Of a stretch of 64,000 nt of DNA, positions 47,541 to 61,400 are shown in pieces (the stretch's first letter is position 1; each line of letters starts with the position of its first letter). The notes under the pieces were generated by a model. The model searched no databases, was not told the origin of the DNA, and saw nothing but the letters and a program-made list of their open reading frames with translations. The translations under genes and the position numbers were made by a program. The stretch is from Camarhynchus parvulus (Eukaryota > Chordata > Aves > Passeriformes > Thraupidae). The stretch covers positions 52,571,493 to 52,635,492 of the forward strand of contig NC_044573.1 in assembly GCF_901933205.1 (NCBI RefSeq). The letters are read 5' to 3'.

Positions 47541-50500
47541 GTTTGAGCAGTTGCCAATTGCTCTGCAGCGCAGCCCACTCAGCCACAGGAAAGCTTCCCA
47601 GACCAAAACTCTGTTGCCATATGTATGGCTTAGGAACGTGCAGGGACAGCATCTGCCTCAGTAGCTCCTGCTGAAGCTGTTTCGTGGAATGTAAATAACA
47701 CAAAGCTTGTTATATTGGAGAGAAAGAGGAAAAAACCTGAGGAGCTGACTGACAATTTTGTGGTCAAGCTATTCACTTGGGGTAGGAAAGGGTAAAGTTC
47801 AAGAATATCGAACATAAAGGGGGAGCAGTTTTGACAGTGGAGAGGGATGCCTCCTGTGTCAGATATGCCCCAGGATAGCCTCCTGGGACATGAAGACCTA
47901 TTTCAAATTCAATGCTTTCTGCTTTGCTCTTCCTTAAAAAAAATAAACCAAAAAACCAACTCAGAATGGGAACATTTACTTTCATGGTTCGTTGGATTTT
48001 TCCAGTAGAAAAACATTTTCTGTATTCTTCCCTAGAAGAAACATTTTCACCACAAGACTGAACTTACTTTTATCGTGCACCACTGGACTTGATTTGCATT
48101 TGTCTTTTCTGTAAGGCCTCTGGAGCTCTTGCAAGCAATAGCAACTGATTAAACTCTATTCCTGATTCCTATCCTTCCCCTTGGCTGTTGGACTATGACT
48201 TAAAATTGATAAAATGTACTGGACAGGTTATTGTTCTCTACTCTGCTTGGCTACGCAGCTTATTTATTATTTGGTACGACTTATCTCAAGAGTACTGCGG
48301 AGATGATTTGCAGAAAGTCTGGGATTCACTCATATATCTGGGTCTGGTTCATTGCTTTCATACTCTGTTGTTCTACAGAGACATATGTAGATCCATACCA
48401 GTTCTTTATTACTTTTCCATCTCCTTTCATTTAGGTCCTTTCTTTTTTTTTTTTTAAAGGAATGAAGAAAAAAGAGAAATGGTTTTAGATGTGGGGATTT
48501 ATTTTAGATACTCACAGTAAGAGCTTTATTGATAATAGAAAAACAGACAATACTGACAAGTACTTTTTTGCAGCCCTTTAGAGGAGAAGAATTTTCAGAC
48601 TGGGCACACAGGGTTATCTGCCTTTAAAAAAATTGCCTTACTACATTAGGTATTTGTATTTGTAATGTCTTGGTATGTCCTGTGGGAACACAGTGTGGCT
48701 CTGTTATGGAAATCTGTTCTTATAGGTCACAAGTTTATTTTTATGTCATCTATTAGAACACACTATGAGTTAAAGAAAATTTACTGCAGTGATCCTGTTG
48801 AAAAACAGAAGCTCACATACCAGGGATGACTTACTTCATGCCAAACACTAATCTGATATCAAAGTACATAGCAGTCAATCAAAAACAATGCTTTGCAGCC
48901 AGTTCTTTTCAATTAATGCACTGGATTTCTGTTCCCAATTCCTATAGATGTCTGCAGAAGCATATTTCAAAATTCTCCATGTTTCACTTAAAACATTTAA
49001 GTGAAAAATAAAGCGCACCTTAAAAACTATACCACAAATTGTATAATAAATTCTTCTGAATTTTTAGGCCAATTGCTACTGTATAGTCACAAATGATAGT
49101 AACTTTGCTAGCAAGATGACAAGTCAAAATTGAAAAACTTGGTTTGAGTTAAGTTGGTTTTTCCCTCTTTGTTGTTAAGCAGCATTCTTTCCCTCCAAAA
49201 CTTACAGCTCTGGACTCTACTATCATTGAGAAAGACCAACAATTTTCTGGTTGTCAGCTTTTGCTACCAGATAGAGAATGTTGGAGAAGAGCTTTTGGAG
49301 TCCATGTTGGAATCCTGTGGCCCTTGGCTGGCCCGACCTCAAACCAGCTGTAACATGGTGGGTTTTGCTAGGGTTTTCTTTTGGGTTTTGAGTTTCTTTA
49401 AAGCTGAAACTTTGAAGCTCAAAATCCTCAGAAGGAACAGAAAGAGAAACCTCATGCAAACAAATACCACTGATCTTTACGCAGCTTTGATCTCTTATGT
49501 ATCTATAGTGCCTTTCATCATGAAGAAGCCCAGTAAGATTTATAAACTGCCTTCAAAGGGAAATATCTTATCCTCTGTACCACAATGCACACCACTGAAA
49601 ACCAGTCTTCAGAGCAGATGACCTACACCACAACGTGAACACCTGGAGCACGATGCACATTAACTGGCAGTAGGGCAATAATTAGCAAATACAGAGGATA
49701 AACATTATTTGGCAGGATCTGCAATGCCAGAGACAATAGCAGAGACCTCACATTTTAATGTTGTATTTATCTTAATGGAACAGACTTCGTGAAGCATTTC
49801 AAACTCCTGGGTGCAACAACCCCTACTGCTGGGGATGGCTCAGCAAGGGTCTTTGTTGCACCTGTCAGCAGGTGCAAGTTATGCCAACCCATCTTCAGCA
49901 CAGGGGCTTCTGTATCTCCTCTCAGCATGCACTGGTACCCCACAAGACTTTTGCACAGAAAATTTTACAGGCACATTTCTCCTCTCTCTCCACGTCTCTC
50001 ATGAAAGTCCTGGCCTTAGGGAACCCAGCTGAAACAGCTCTTCCCCCTCCTTTCCATTAGCCAGAATCTTTGATTAACTGAGCCTCTGACTGTCTGAAAA
50101 TTGCAGGCACCCTTGAAGACTTTCAGGTAATTGCAGTGTCTACTGCCTTTCAAAGTTAAGGCTTAGGTTACTGAGCCATCTCCGTAATGTCTGATCAATG
50201 GAGTGATCAATTAGGAATGGGAAAATGAGCTGCAAGTGGAATGGCTAATGACCTATCATGGAGAAGTCTTTTAATCTCTGGGTCCCATGACTGCATGCCA
50301 ACCTGCTCCCTCACAAAGCCAGCAGGGTCCTGTAAAGTTGAAAATTACCATAAAAAAGAGAACAAATGGGGAGCGGATAAAAATCAATTAAAACTACTGG
50401 TATTGTAAGGACCTAGAGTGGGCTCAGGAAAAATTCTAAGTGTTTGTTTAACGGATATGTGAGCTTGTTTGCCCTAGTAACTCTGTCTCTGTTTGATATG

Positions 50501-53500
50501 TATGAGGTTCTGAATATTTTATAACAGTGATGGCTGTGTTCACTTAAAGCCAGCTGCTTAAAAAAAATTAAAATTCCAGAAAACACTTTGTCTTTCAACT
50601 CAGCATTATGTAATGTTTCAGGCTTGATACCCATTTTCTTTGAAGGTTTTTTCCTACTGATAACATCAGAAATGTCACCCAGGAAAGATCAAATCAAATT
50701 TCATCTGAAAAAAAAATGGTTGTTGGGTCTTAAAGGTTTGTTTTGTTTTCTTTTTTTATTCCACTGACAGATAATGAGTGTTAATGCTTCATCTGAAACA
50801 AAAAAAAAATGATAGCTGAATTGGAAGAGCGCTGGAGAAGAGGGCACTGGGGAACACATTTGTGAGCCATCACACAAATTCTCTAAGAAGCCCAGGCAGA
50901 AACTCAGAATATCACATCTTAACAGAACATAATGTATACTCCAGAAAGAGTAGAGATAATGTATCCTAATGTATTCAATATTTGCCTTTGATGTAAGCTT
51001 AAGCATTATTCCATATGTTTTACTCCATCACTATATTAATTTTGGTTGGAAACCATCACACATTAATTATCAAACATGACTAAGCTCCAGCTCACTCATT
51101 TTCCTAGGCTAATTGGTGTCTGCTGTGAGACAGTTACACTGCAGAATTTTGTTTATAATAGCTGTGGCTAACATGTTAACAGCGACTGCCAGATTTGCCA
51201 ACCATCAGGCACAAATACAGCTCAGCTGTCCAGGGTGAAGGCTGTATAGGAAGGGAAAGACCTGAACCTCAGCAAAGATTTTGCAGATGCATGCACAGGG
51301 TCTTCTTTGAAACAAAATAGAATAAATTAAAATCCATTTTTACAGGGAAAGAATCAACTAATTTGGACTAAACATTTTGTATATTGCATGGCAATTATCT
51401 CAAGAAAATGCTTGAATAAAGAAGGCAGTAATGTATTTAATCTTTTTCCCCAGTATTACAGACCAGTCCCTGACCTAATGCTTTACTTTGTTTTGAACAG
51501 CTTTTATGTGAATTTTCAAGAACATTTTAAATAATAGATGTGCCATAATTACAGCCTGTTTCTTATGAGAGGGGGTTTTACTATTCAGATCTTGTCATTT
51601 TAAGATCAAAAGATTTCTATTTCAGAACTCTTTTCCTTGCTGAGCTCTAGACAGACAGACTAGTTCGTGAGTTGCCAGATCTTTAGCTCTTGTAAGCTCT
51701 ATTGCCATTAGACTAAAGAAATGTTCCTGAAAAATCCTTTATTACACAAGCAGCTTATTGCAGTACTGCCCACGCTTCTTTAATGGAGAAGCCCACATCC
51801 CTTTGAAACAATCTAGGGACTGTCTTGTGCAAGTGGAACCAGAGTGTTTTTCATCTAAAGAAAACTATTAAAACATTTGAACTAACAGTAGAAATTAATG
51901 GGGTTTTTTTCTGTTTGCTTACTTAGTCGTGGATGTGTGCAATTTTTTTGCAATGTTTTATCATGTCCTATTGGTCACCAGAGATCCCTGAGATACATGG
52001 CAAGAATATGTCTCTATAGTCAGGGAAACAAAGGGGAAAATGATACTGAAGGTTTTCTGAAGCTGTTCTTTGCTTATTCATCATCATAAACTAACATATA
52101 ACCTTCTATCACAAGCTAAAGGTTCATAAATCTAGACTCTGTTGTATGAAAAACAACTCATCCAACCCGTTCCATTGACAAGATGCCCCTACTTACGGGT
52201 GGGGGAGGCAGAAGTGAGGAGGGAGTGTACACAGCTTGTATTTGGCTCTTCAAATTCAAGGCTAAATGACAAAAGCAGTCTGAGTACAATAATGGTAAAA
52301 ATCACACAAACTGAAAAAGCTTCAGCCCAAATATTTTCAAGGGCAAAAATCTCTCAGGAATGACGGGCTTTTTCCTACTATGTGTCATTTCAAATGTTGT
52401 TAAGAAAATAGATTGTTTCTAGGTTAGGCTCTGACAAAAGAGACAGTTTGGGCTAGAGTGGAGATGTATTTGTTCTACTTATGACCCGTCTCTAGTGATG
52501 TGCCAACCTTGAACATTTGCTTATTCCTATTACAACTGCTTCTAGGTTCACTTCAGGCTTTAATGGAACATTTATTTAAGAGGATGCTGTTGCATGAAAA
52601 AGTAGCCTGTAAGTCCCTTTTTCCTGCAGCCATGTCCTTTGCCTTCCCCTCAGCTCAGCTAGCAGAATCAGTAGTGCAGCTGAGTGACAGCTCAAGCTGA
52701 AAGATAATTTCTCCCAAAAGGATTATTTCCCAGCTCTCTGGTTCCCTGACCTAGTGCATCACAATTCCTGAGCTTGGGCTGACACAGTGTACAAGGTAGA
52801 GGATGGGGACCAGTTTGGGACAAGCAAGCCATGATCTTGGTGAAGATAGATCTGTGACCTTTTATTGTAAAAATCACGACCTTAACAAACAGGAAAACTC
52901 ATTACAGTTACTTTCATACCAAGCTACATTCTTCAGGCTTTAATCACTTTTTACCAAAACTTCTGCACTCAGTGGAATCTCACCAAAACACAGGCAAAGC
53001 TTGAACCAGTGAAATATGAAACTTTAGAGGAAGGATAAATAGCAAGAAAGGGGGAAAGATATGGGAATGGCAGAGATATGATAATTAATTTTTAGAAAAT
53101 GTTGAAAAATAAATCTGACCAAAATATTATGTAACGAACACCAGAATCTATTATTGTAAGACGATGTTTGGAATCAACTCCTACTTTTTTATTGTCCTAC
53201 TGGCCATCTGTTAGCATTATGCCACTTTCCATTTAAAGAGCAATATCATCTTTAGCAGATGTTCAGTTTGTCTACATGTATGTTTTCTAATTCCTCTCAA
53301 CTCTACTAATGGTCTTTGTACTCTCAGAACTACAAGTTTTTATACTGCCTCCACAGTCACTGTAACATCCTCTTAAAATTTGAATAGAAATCTTCTATTA
53401 ACATCTCCCTTCTTTGAGAAAATAGTATTCAAACATCTTCACAAAATAGCCTTTGCAGTTATCCCTAATGGGCAGTAGCTGCAAATGCCGAAGTTCCTAT

Positions 53501-55210
53501 TCATTCTGAAATATAAAATTGAAAGCCTTGACTATCTCTTCTATAGCTCTAAGTTTTCACAAAAAGAAATGGTTGTCTGTTCAAAAGGCTGTGAAAATTT
53601 CAGCACAGAATATCTGTCTCATACTGCTTGCACTTGGACTGAAACAGAGTTTTCCCACTATTTTACATCCCATATAGAAGTCAATGTGTGTGGTTAATAG
53701 TAAAACAGGTAAGGGAAATATCGCACAAGGCCATTTTGTGTCCTTCCAGCCAAATGAAAATGAGGGATGTCTGCCTCCTGTTTGGTAGGCAGAGGTACAG
53801 AAGGTCAAACATTTGTATGGCATATACTGCAATGCAACTTCCTGACATTTATAGGTTCTTCATGCTCTAAAAGAGTCATGTACCTGTCTCCTTTAATATA
53901 TCTGTTAGCATTTTCTCTTCCCCATTTCTCAATTCTCTCTTATTTTATGAAATAGTTGTACAGTTAGGCTTTGTACCTGTGACTAGTAGAAGAAATCAGG
54001 GTAGAAGCAGCTGAGGAAGTAAGAAAGGGATGTTTGCAGTGAGTGAGGAATGTGGATTAAATGATGATCTCAGTAAAATGAAAATTCTTAGCAGGGCAGC
54101 AGGTGAATGTGAAAGATGATGAGACTAGGGACACTGAAAACTCACTGACATACTTAAAGGAAAGGTGTGCAAAGATTGCTATTTCATACCAAGCTGCCTG
54201 AAACTGATATGTTCCATAGAACAGCTGCACGAGTGGGAGTCAATTATCAGGTGGTGCTGCAGATTTCTGCAGAATACTGCCTCCTTGGAAGGAATATTCC
54301 ATGGGGTAAATTTGAACCCAGCCCCAGAAGCATTGCACTCTTCCATCATTGCTGACTAACAATTAAGTTTTCTTTAAAACAGCTTGCTTCCAGCCATCTG
54401 GAGCGCTTAGCTTCCTTATCTTTGCTTTGTGCTTCTGCTTTCCCAAACAGACTTGGTTTTGATTGTCTCAGTAGCTAAAATAGCACAGCCTAAAACACAG
54501 TTGGCATATACAAGCTCTTTCTGCCCCCTTACTTGCTAGAGGATTTCAGCCTTCCCACTTGTTTCTGGATCTGTTTTTATCTCTGCTGTCACTTCCAGCA
54601 GGGGCATGAGGGAGGTGTGCAACCTGTGCGGAGCTGGGCTGAACGCTCAAAGAGAAGTGATGAGGAGAGCAATTTTAGCCATGAATATCCTAATGAAGCT
54701 CCTGTGCTGACCTTACACACTTCTGATTAAGCAAATATGCAAATGCAAAGCAGTGTGGTACTGGATTTGCATTCAAAGCTTTTTAAAAAGCTACTGTGGC
54801 TACATGCAGAGTGACCTTTAGGCCAGCTCAGATCTTCTGGAATGCAGATGAGGAAAAAGAAAGACATTATAAATACAGTAGGACTTGCAGTCGCCATGAA
54901 ATGTGCCACAGGAGGAAAATAATATCCAGATCAATGTTTTACAGCTGGTCTGGTTATGGGGCAAGAGATTACTCTGCATCATACTTGGGGATGTTTCTTC
55001 CAGCACCCTCCAAAACCAAAGTTAGCTCAACAGTTGGTTTGATCATAATCCTGCAGGTTTAGTAATTTAAAAAGAGAAGAAAGGTGATAAATAAGGAACC
55101 AAATCTGTGCCCCAGCAGTGCTGTAAAAATTCAGGGAGGAACAGGAAATCCAGGGCAAGTAGGAGACATATCTCAAGGTAACAGGAGGGTCAACACTCAG
55201 GAATCTGCTG

Positions 55211-55260
55211 TTTCCACCAGTTGGTGGAAACAGGTGAACATTAGGAGGTGAACATTAGGA
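55211..55260. repeat. Short palindrome followed by 14-bp tandem duplication
   Basis: 55211-55230 (TTTCCACCAGTTGGTGGAAA) is a 9-bp-arm inverted repeat. Two bases further on, GGTGAACATTAGGA occurs twice in tandem (55233-55246 and 55247-55260). Confidence 0.85.
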
Positions 55261-57837
55261 GCAAAACCTTAAATTCCCTTTAATTAAAGAAAACTTGTGT
55301 AACCAGAATATACTCCATTGTCATTGTCAGGTGCTATGCTGCACACAGCACAGCTCAAATCCACAACCTGGGCTGTGGTTTTAAGATCGGCTATAAAGAT
55401 CCACAGATGTTCTAAGCTTGTACTTCTGAAAGGAGAGAAAACCACTGGAAAGAAGTGGTTAAGAAATAGTGGCCATTTACAGAGAACTGCTCCCTCTACA
55501 AGTACACACCTTATTTCTAGGGACACAGCACTGGAAGAGACCTCCTGGGTTCTCAAGACTCTGATTGCAAGGACCATGTTATATCCTTCATAAGCTGATG
55601 GAATTTAGTTGCTGCCATTCTGACTCAGCCCACTGAAAATCTGTTCCAGGATGAGTTTCCCTTATAACTGAGAACTTCCTTCTGGCTTTTCAGGCTAAAT
55701 GTATTCGTATTCTTTCACTCATTTCTTCACAAAACTGACTTTGTTTAATTACTTCCTAAGGCCTGTGTAGCAATATCTTTATTTTCTTGTTCTTGGAATA
55801 GTACTTGAAAAACTATTTTAATAATGAAATAATGAAATGGGGATACTATAAACCATATAAGATCCTTTACTGATATAAACTGGTATAAACTGGTTTAACT
55901 TTCATGCTAATGTGTATGGCCTAGGAATTAAAAAGAAACTTTTTTTAAAAGAAATTTGTGGGGTTTTTTTTCAGGTTAGACAAGATAAAAAATATCTGTG
56001 CTAAAATGCTATGAATACATCCATAGCAACCACACTTTTGGGTAATATATCTGTCATTTTTTTCCCTAAGAATTCTTTTAAAAGAAAGACAGAACACTGA
56101 AAGAAACAAACAAGCAAAGTTTTCTTACTGTGATTCCTTGGTCATAAACTATCCCCATATCTTAATGTAGCATGTCTATTTCTGTTTATTTTTGCATCAA
56201 TCAACTTCTTGATTTGGAAGAAATTCTCAAATGTATTTGTTTGCCCAACACATACTTGAGGTTCCAGAATGTCTTTATGCAGATGGCAGCAAAACATTAT
56301 AATACATTGCTTTATTTCTTTGTTTTGGAGATAAACAATAAAGATCAAAATTTACCACAGCTCCAAATACAATAAACTGTTCACAATAATTTGTTTCAGT
56401 TACAGCTGAAAGGTATAAACTTGTTTTATATCTTAGAAACAATCACTTAGAGTTTTTGAATGTACTGATCCTTTGCATGAGATGATTATTTTGGAAAGGT
56501 TCAAGAACTTGTTTTCCAATAGTTATCTAAATTGACAGTAAACAAAAATTTTGATAAAGATAACAAGAACCCTTAAAACCAATATCATGAGACTGTACAG
56601 GAAAGTAGCAACAATTCTGTTTCTAATGAGGAAAGAACCCATTTTTCCTGAGATTTAAACCCCATCAAGCTGTATTTAGAACTCAAATAATAAAAAAGCT
56701 CCATATTTTATGCCGGTTTAAAATGACAGGCTTCATATGGGCTCTGAGGCAAGCTCTAAAATAGCGCAGGCTGGTTCAAAATCAGATCTGAGTTCCGTGA
56801 GAAAGCTGTTCTGTGCTTATCACAAAATGTGAAACTGAATTTTGTACTTTTACATGTAATAACTGTTCATACAGTAAATATCCTGCTTTATTTCTGCCCA
56901 ATAGGAGGACTATGTATTGCAGCACCCAGGATAAATGTGGCTGATTATCCTATGAGACCTTCTGCTTATGCAGTCTGCAAACCAGAATCAAAGGTTCCTT
57001 TATGAAAACAGCCTACACTTTAGGAAAGAAAAAACAAATCCACAGAGCTTTATGAGACATAATTGGGATCAGTAGAAATTACTGTAATTCTGAGATAAAT
57101 TCTACAAGTTTTTAAACCATCCTTTAGTATTCTGTACTAAAAGCATGATTATACATTAAATTATAGCAGATGGCATCATCTAGAAGTATCATTTGTTAAT
57201 ATATTCTGCTGGGCTTAGCCATCAAGGTAGTACAAATTGGCATAAATTACACTTTTTTTTGGCTTTTTGGCATGTTGATTGTGTTTCATTACATTCTTTC
57301 ACAGCTCTGTACTTACCCTCTAGACTATGACTAAAAAGTCATCTTGTATAAACTAAATTTAGGAAGAGCAAAATCTGTGAATGTCAGAGCTACAAACCCC
57401 AATGGCTGGCACTAATCTTACAGAAAAGTCCAGTCAGCTCCTTTTCCTCCTGAACTAGACAGTCACCCTGAAAAGGATAGGTTGCCAAGAAGACAGACAG
57501 AAGACAGGGGATAGATTTCAGAGAAAAAATGAAAGCTGAAAGTGAAATTAGACCCAAGCAGATTGTATCCATGCAAGTAAAGAGAGATGCAGGGAAGGTG
57601 GGGTTTGGACCAGCTTCTTACGTGGGTTTGGGGCAGAGATGAAGGTCAGGAGGGCTCTGTGCAGCGTCACTGCCACATTACGAGAGGTAATTGTGCCTTG
57701 CTTTGTTCTTAGAGCCTTGCGGAGAAGTCAGGGATACCTCTCAGATGTCGCATTTTCCAGGGGAAGGGCAGCCAGGAAAATACTGTAGCTGGTATTTAGA
57801 GCAAGCAAGCCTATGAATCAGGACAGCAACCTGATTT

Positions 57838-58065
57838 TGCCCGTGTCACCTACACTGAGCCTGGGACGAGCCGCCCGAGGAGTAAGGCTGGAGAAAATGA
57901 AGCTGTAGCGCTGCAGTGTTCCAGCAGAGAGCAGCAGCCGTATGCGGAAAAATGCTGCTCTCCTCCAGCCAGCACGTCCTGCTCCGTCTCTCGCCGAGCC
58001 CGGGAATATCAGCCTTTCCCCTCCTCGGTAGCTCATAGGTAAATGAACTCATCATCCGAACCTGA
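57838..58065. promoter_or_regulatory. Small CpG cluster, possible promoter
   Basis: A GC-richer stretch with many CpG dinucleotides (for example GACGAGCCGCCCGAGG and CTCTCGCCGAGCCCGGG) in otherwise AT-rich DNA, 14 kb beyond TMEM242. On the plus strand it ends with CTCATAG followed by GTAAATG, a possible splice donor at 58039. It may be the promoter/first exon of a non-coding transcript; no protein is recognised. Confidence 0.35.
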
Positions 58066-58338
58066 ACACTTAATAAAACACGGAATGGTATAATATGAAA
58101 AACGTTAAGTCAAGATTAAACTTACATTTTAAAAATAAAAATTATCAGCATTGGAATAATTCAGATTCCTGAAGCAAAATTGAATTCTCTCCATGTCTCA
58201 CATTCTGCATGTTTTATGACACACACACAGTATTATAACATTGATTACTGTGATGATTAAATATAGATAGATTAGGAATGGAGAAATCATGCAATCCCAG
58301 TCAGGGAGCAGAACCTCAGCTCAGAAGGTGTGGAATGC

Positions 58339-58478
58339 AGAATCACAGAATATTCTGATTTGAAAGGGACCTCCAAGGATCATCGAGTCCAACTCTAAAG
58401 TGAATTGCCCATACAAGGATCAAACCCACAACCTTGGTATTGTTGGCACTGTGCTCAGACCAGCTGAGCTAATCCCAG
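58339..58478 (-). mobile_element. tRNA-Ile-derived SINE with CR1-like tail (TguSINE1-like)
   Basis: Element sense is the minus strand. The head (58478 down to 58405) is a degenerate tRNA-Ile gene. The plus strand shows the reversed B-box GGATCAAACCCACAACCTTG and the reversed A-box end AGACCAGCTGAGCTAATCC, and the anticodon AAT has decayed to AAC. The tail (58404 down to 58339) is the CR1-type 3' end, reversed on the plus strand as CAGAATCACAGAATATTCTG, then AAAGGGACCTCCAAGGATCA, then TCGAGTCCAACTC. This layout matches the TguSINE1 family known from zebra finch, mobilised by CR1 machinery. Too mutated to be a working tRNA. Confidence 0.85.
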
Positions 58479-61400
58479 TGCGTCTGTACCTGTGTACAAA
58501 TAAATTCAACAAGTTCCAGCAGACACACACCTCAGCAGCTTTGTTAAGCACTTCTAGGCTCTTGGGTTTTAAAACATGGGCTGAAAAAACAGTCTGGCCA
58601 TGAAAAGGCAGCTAAATTAGTGGTTCCTAGAGCCTAATCTTTTACATTATTTTTTTATCATTGCAGTTTCATTGTCTCAGTAATTTTGTTGCATTATTGT
58701 AAGCTACTGGAGGAAATTTGCCCATGTTGAGAGGCTGAGCCACACTGGGGCTGCTCTGCTGATCTGTGCTGTTCCTTCCTTCTGGCTGTCCCTTTGTCTG
58801 AACTTGGGTCTTTACAGCATGATACTGCTTAGCTTCATGAGCAGAGTGCTGTGATTAACTCTAAAGATGCTGAAAGTCCAACAAGTAGTTTGGATGTTCC
58901 AGTCATAATTCAGAGGTAATTCATTTACATGGCCTTTCTAAACCTTTCCAAACAGATGACAACTGTGATCAGGAGAACAAGAGTGAGCTTGGGAAGTGAT
59001 GCTACATAAACAGAAGTTCAAGAGACTGTTGGAAGCAGCAACCATGTTTGAAGATGCTGAATTAACCTCTGAACTTCTAGAGAGCACCAGCGACTGTGGG
59101 AGACACACCTGCTCTTTGTAGATGTAATTCATGGTAATGAGTAGAAAATGGCTGAGCAGAAAACAAATTTGTGAATTTTGTGCATGGTTTGTATGACACT
59201 GACTATCAGACTGATCCTCTGGGTTTTGCCCTGCTGAAAAATGATAAACCATGTAATATGGAAATGAGAATATGGCTTAAGACATATTTCTGCTCTGTGT
59301 CTTTTTGACAAAAAAGATATTGACGTGAAAAACCATCAAAAAATAAATTACCTGTGCAGGCAACCCTTCAGCATTCAGAAAAATAAAGATCTACACACTT
59401 CTAGTTTATTTACAAATCTTTCTTTGAGATGAGAGAAAAAACCCCAAACCAACCAAACATAAGCAAACAAACATAAAAAGCCAAACCCACAACCCCATAA
59501 AAACAAACAAAACCCCTCAACCTCCCACAAAAACAAATTAAACTCCCCACAAATCAAAACAAAACAGCAGTAATACCCATCCAATTAATTCTGTTGAAAA
59601 ACAAGGGTTTAATAGTAAACCAGTGATACTTAATTCATAATCTTTCAACACTGAGTTCATGTGATAAAAATACATTTTATTTTAATGTGAACAGTTTTGT
59701 ATAAGCCTTAAAAAGTCAAGTCCAAAGACGTATAGGAAAGAGAAAATTAGAAGTTTATTGAAAAGAAAACAGATGTTATAGAAAGATGGGCAACAAAAAA
59801 CCTGCAGAAAGAAAATGAAAGAATAAAGCAAAGCACTAAAAAGTGGAGAGAAAAAAAGGATGGAATAAAAAAAGAGACAAATTTTGACTTCATACATTGT
59901 GAAATGTAGACATTTGTCATAAATACTTATATCTATCTAGGTAACTCAAAAAACTACATCCATTTCATTGCATTTTTTCAGTTGAAAATGATTATGGTTT
60001 AAGTGTGTAGTATTTGCAATCTATTCAAAGTAATTTTAAATCCTCCAGGAAGGATAAAAGTAAAACACTGCCTATTTGCTTTTTTCATACTTCTGTGCTC
60101 CCTCCCTATACCTTACTTTTCCTTGTGCAAAAACTCCAGTTTAAAAAGCAGGAAAACTATCATGTCAAATGTCAGATTTTTCAAAGCTGCTCCTGCTTTG
60201 AATGTCACAGAAAAGCATACCCCCAAGTGCTCATCTGACTTGGTCCATTAAAAACTATAATTGAAATGAAATTGGCTACACCAAAATACCTGTGTGATCC
60301 AACATGACCTTCCTTTTTCCTCCTCCTGCATTTCAAAGTCTCTTATACTTTCCCCAGACCTTCCAGCTGCCCCAGTGACTCCATTCCTCACTGACACTTG
60401 ACTTCCCTCTCATCTGCTCTCAACGTGGGTAAGACTGGCTACACATCCCAACTGCAGAAAACTCCACAGATGTTTGATAAGCTTGCCACGTGGAAGGTGT
60501 ATCCAAATTTTTGCTAGGTAGGGGATAATTTTGAAAGGCCAATTTCTTTAAAAGAGGCAGAAATTACATAGTGAAAAACAAAATTGAGACACTTCAGTAT
60601 ACATGCAGAAAAATCTACACCAGCAGAAAAGGAGAGAAAAAGAAAGGAACTCTTCTAATAAACCTACTTGTCATCCTTAGCAGAATACTCTGCAAGAAAT
60701 ACCGGATGTTGTGCTGCTCACAGAGCCTCCATACCCTGTGAAGGACATGGTCTTATTGATATCTTGTTTTCACTTTCACCTCAGTAATGGCAGAGATTGT
60801 ATCAGAAAGTTTTAAAAGCAAAATAGAGGTTAGATCCATTTTCGATACTCTAAATTAAAAGAATAAATGAATCACCCAACTGTAGTTAATGGGCAATTAA
60901 CATAATTCTGGTCCGGTGTAGCTGAAAGATAATGAAAAAGCTGATTGCAAATGAACCAGCAGTAATGTAGGAGGTCATAATAGTCCCATAACTCTGAATG
61001 AGAAACCAATTTCTCCTCTAACACTTGGTGCTTTGATTGGTGAAGGGCTTTATCATTCTATGAAATTTACCCGTGATAGTATGAGACATAAGAAAAAAAA
61101 GGTTCTGCTGTGTAAATGGTGGATGGCTGACAGAACAGGTACCCTGAGCTGCTGCATGAGCCTGTAGTAGCTATCATAAACTAGACGGTAATTAGAAGTG
61201 CAGTGGTGAATAGAGAGGAGAGGAGCATATATCTGAGTAATGAGCTCACAACTGTACTGCAGCAGGGCAACAACCCACCAGGGGAAATGCAGGAGGGCGT
61301 CAGACTCTGCTCCAGCCTGGAGATTGGATGTGCTGATGCCCTCTAACTCTACCCACCTCCTGGATACAGCACAATATCTTCTCTGTGCTCAATTTGTTCT

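Larger units (their letters stand above)
44296..57800. other. Gene-free region downstream of TMEM242
   Basis: AT-rich intergenic DNA. Apart from the (ACTC)n microsatellite (47435-47540) and small palindromic or tandem repeats at 55211-55260, I see no gene, RNA gene or intact transposon. The longest open frame (155 codons, plus strand 49154-49621) has no recognisable domain. By human synteny the next gene to the right should be ARID1B, but none of its exons is seen. Confidence 0.6.

Noticed and set aside
47339..47674. Ser-Leu-Thr-His repeat protein frame
   Set aside because: Produced entirely by the (ACTC)n microsatellite.
49154..49621. 155-codon plus-strand frame
   Set aside because: No domain, no signal of coding constraint visible and no promoter context.
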